64,000 nucleotides of DNA from Roseovarius sp. 217 (GTDB taxonomy: Bacteria; Pseudomonadota; Alphaproteobacteria; Rhodobacterales; Rhodobacteraceae), in NCBI RefSeq assembly GCF_000152845.1, contig NZ_CH902586.1:126478-190477 (forward strand), given 5' to 3'. The notes under the pieces are model-generated. The model was given only the letters and a program-made list of their open reading frames with translations. It did not search any database and was not told the DNA's origin. Below are positions 62,033-64,000 of this stretch, one piece after another (within the stretch, counting starts at the first letter, position 1; the number at the start of each line of letters is the position of its first letter). The translations under genes and the position numbers were made by a program.

Positions 62033-62836
62033 ATGATCGAGCCTGATCACCCCCAGCTGTCCATCGGGCAGCAGTGCAAGTTGTTGTCGATTTCGCGCTC
62101 GTCCTTCTACTACACACCCAAAGGCGAGACCGATCAGAACCTCAGCCTGATGCGTCAGATCGACGAGCAGTTCTTGGAGACCCCGTTCTTTGGTGTCCGC
62201 CAGATGACCTGGCACCTGCGCAACGAGCACCATCTGGTGAACGAGAAGCGGATACGTCGGCTGATGCGCCTCATGGGGCTGATGCCGATCTACCAGAAGC
62301 CCAACAACACCAGCAGGCCGGGACGCGGGCATAAGACCTACCCCTACTTGCTAAGAGGTCTGCGCGTGGATCGTCCGAACCAAGTCTGGTGCTCGGACAT
62401 CACCTACCTGCCGATGCGGCGCGGGTTCCTGTATCTGGTCGCCATCATGGATTGGCACACCCGCAAGGTCCTAGCCTGGCGCATCTCGAACACGCTGGAG
62501 GCCGACTTCTGCGTCGAGGCGCTCAACGAGGCTATCCACAAGTTCGGCCCGCCGGAGATCATGAATACGGATCAGGGATCTCAGTTCACGTCCTTTGCCT
62601 GGACAGACAGACTGCGTCGATCCGGTGTTCGCATCTCGATGGATGGAAAAGGCCGGTTCCTCGACAATATCTTCATCGAGCGGCTATGGCGGACCCTGAA
62701 ATACGAGTGCGTTTACCTTCACGCCTGGGAGACCGGATCAGAAGCGAAGGCGGGCATCCGCAAATGGATGACCTTCTACAACTCTGCTTCATTACGCCCA
62801 TCTTTCTATGTTGTTGAAGGGAATAGGTTTTGTTGA
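62033..62836 (+). pseudogene. IS3-family transposase OrfB, truncated at both ends
   Basis: The rve-type integrase domain is recognisable with all three catalytic residues in context: WCSDITYLP (Asp), NTDQGSQFTS (Asp) and DNIFIERLWRTLKYE (Glu). OrfA and the proper OrfB start are absent because the IS66 end abuts at 62007. After WMTFYN (about 62785) the family tail NHRRPH is replaced by unrelated residues that end at 62836, beyond which lies the serine recombinase. Confidence 0.8.
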
Positions 62837-64000
62837 TCTGGATGTGATACTGCGGGGTGTTTTGGGTTTTGTCGCGCCGGTTTGTTGAGTTGTTGTGCCG
62901 CCGGTTTTGACAATTCCGTTCGCTCGAATATCCACGGTCCGTCAGTGAGCGGGTGTTCAGCTTTGGTTTCACCTGCTTCTGCTGCCAACCGCAACGTTCT
63001 GGGTGCCACCTCGAGAAGCTTGGCCGCGTTGGAGAGGTTTAGCCAAGGATCGAGATCATTGGGTTCAACCTTGAATACGGGAATCTTGCGGTAGGACCGT
63101 AATGCTGTGACCCGTTCCTTGGTCCAGCGGTTGCCGTTTCCGGTGGCAAGACCGTTCCGGTTCAGGACTCCAGCGATGACATCGTCGCTGGCGATCCGTG
63201 CAAGCTGGCGGACTGCTTCAACAATATCAGGTGGTGTTGCATTGCGCTGTCCTCGCTGACGCTTTGGCAGGCGGATTTCTGTATGGGCACCGCCGGCCCA
63301 ATGAATCAACAAAACGATCTCGGATGCATCGTCGTCAAGATCTGCCACTACTTCACGGATTACCGTGCGGACAATCCGCTTCTTGAGCTTGGCATCTGTG
63401 CCCGGCGCAAACCAGACGCGCTCAAGATTGGTCCCTAGGGCTGCCAGGTCTTCCACCGGTAGCGTTGTCGCGTTCGAACTGGTCGTATCGTGGTGCGCGA
63501 GCTTCTGCTCGATCTCCTGGACCCGTTGAAGCATCCGGTTCCAACGGGCTTCCAGTTCTGCAGTCACCAAGCGGTTCTCAGGGTCCGATGCATCATACTG
63601 TCGGAATGCACGGTCAGTCGCATATTGCGCCGCCTCCAGATCACGGCTGAGCGCATCGCGAACCTGATCCCGTTGACGCACCGCTTGCCGGGCGGCCGCT
63701 TCAGCGGCGGCGATCGCGCCGGGGCTGACCACCTGCAAGAGCGCATGTTCAATGGCATCATCGACCCGCAATCCGCCAAAAGCGATGCAGCGCGCTTCGC
63801 CATTGTCCAAGAGGCCACGCCAACAGGAGTAACGCGGGACATCATGCTTCTTGCCGGTGTAGCGAACCGTCAACTTACGCCCGCAGCGACGGCAGCGCAG
63901 AAGTCCGGCCAAAAGGGCGGAACCATGCTTGGCCGCGCCGTGATGTCGGCTCTGAGGGACGTTGTCGCTGACCATTTTGCGGATCGCCTCTGCCCTATCC
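62806..64000 (-). CDS. large serine recombinase, C-terminal part; 5' end outside window
   Basis: The frame continues past 64000, so only the last 398 residues are seen. The zinc beta-ribbon LLRCRRCGRKL ... RYSCWRG is followed by a coiled-coil segment (AAAEAAARQAVRQRDQVRDALSRDLE onward) and a basic C-terminal region, the layout of large serine integrases. The catalytic serine domain is upstream of the edge. It abuts the truncated IS3, so it may be the integrase that brought in this accessory block. Confidence 0.85.
   Translation of the reverse strand, partial: DRAEAIRKMVSDNVPQSRHHGAAKHGSALLAGLLRCRRCGRKLTVRYTGKKHDVPRYSCWRGLLDNGEARCIAFGGLRVDDAIEHALLQVVSPGAIAAAEAAARQAVRQRDQVRDALSRDLEAAQYATDRAFRQYDASDPENRLVTAELEARWNRMLQRVQEIEQKLAHHDTTSSNATTLPVEDLAALGTNLERVWFAPGTDAKLKKRIVRTVIREVVADLDDDASEIVLLIHWAGGAHTEIRLPKRQRGQRNATPPDIVEAVRQLARIASDDVIAGVLNRNGLATGNGNRWTKERVTALRSYRKIPVFKVEPNDLDPWLNLSNAAKLLEVAPRTLRLAAEAGETKAEHPLTDGPWIFERTELSKPAAQQLNKPARQNPKHPAVSHPDQQNLFPSTT

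Noticed and set aside
1..64000. CRISPR array, tRNA or rRNA genes
   Set aside because: Reading both strands I found no evenly spaced direct repeats with unique spacers and no cloverleaf or rRNA-like sequence. Without a covariance search a single tRNA could still be missed.

Overview
This is high-GC DNA that reads like an alphaproteobacterium, most likely a Rhodobacterales relative such as a Paracoccus- or roseobacter-type genome. That is inferred from gene content (Liv-type ABC and TRAP uptake systems, many CaiB/acyl-CoA genes, IS families and a recombinase-trio element). No rRNA or tRNA was seen, so the taxonomy is not proven.

Region 1 (1-22110) is a catabolic island for an unidentified organic acid handled as a CoA thioester. 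It encodes a complete branched-chain-amino-acid-type ABC importer (LivG/H/M/F plus binding protein) with an acyl-CoA synthetase in the same operon. It also has two acyl-CoA dehydrogenases, EtfAB, two enoyl-CoA hydratases, two MaoC-type hydratases, an SDR, four CaiB/BaiF CoA-transferase or racemase-like proteins, a thiolase-fold protein without the nucleophilic cysteine next to a DUF35 Zn-ribbon partner, and a transglutaminase-like protein. Four copies of the palindrome CTAACNNNNGTTAG (1916, 5575, 19636, 22097) lie in front of its transcription units, three of them overlapping recognisable promoters. The island therefore looks like one regulon under a single, probably TetR-type, repressor encoded elsewhere. 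A deleted relic of a second binding protein sits inside the transport operon.

Region 2 (22160-27231) holds an IS110 relic, an intact IS1380-family element with a 4-bp target duplication, and a DctQ-DctM-DctP TRAP operon.

Region 3 (27423-45087) is an export and regulation block. It contains a TetR-controlled RND pump, a lone TetR, an HxlR regulator divergent from a LigB/DODA-type dioxygenase, a DUF5519 gene, a YhiI-RbbA-YhhJ-like ABC exporter followed by a lipoprotein hydrolase, a universal stress protein, and a MarR-EmrA-EmrB-like module.

Region 4 (45117-51658) is a redox block: an IorA/IorB-type molybdenum hydroxylase, a GST and an OhrR-like MarR regulator on the minus strand, then a ChrR-like cupin, an amine-oxidase-like flavoprotein and a TetR regulator on the plus strand.

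Region 5 (51659-64000) is a mobile-element graveyard. It has an IstB (IS21) relic, an unexplained LuxR/membrane protein/lipoprotein trio, a frameshifted IS630, and a nested mosaic of IS91 with its integrase, truncated IS5, a partial recombinase-in-trio (RIT) element, truncated IS66, truncated IS3, and the end of a large serine recombinase that runs off the window.
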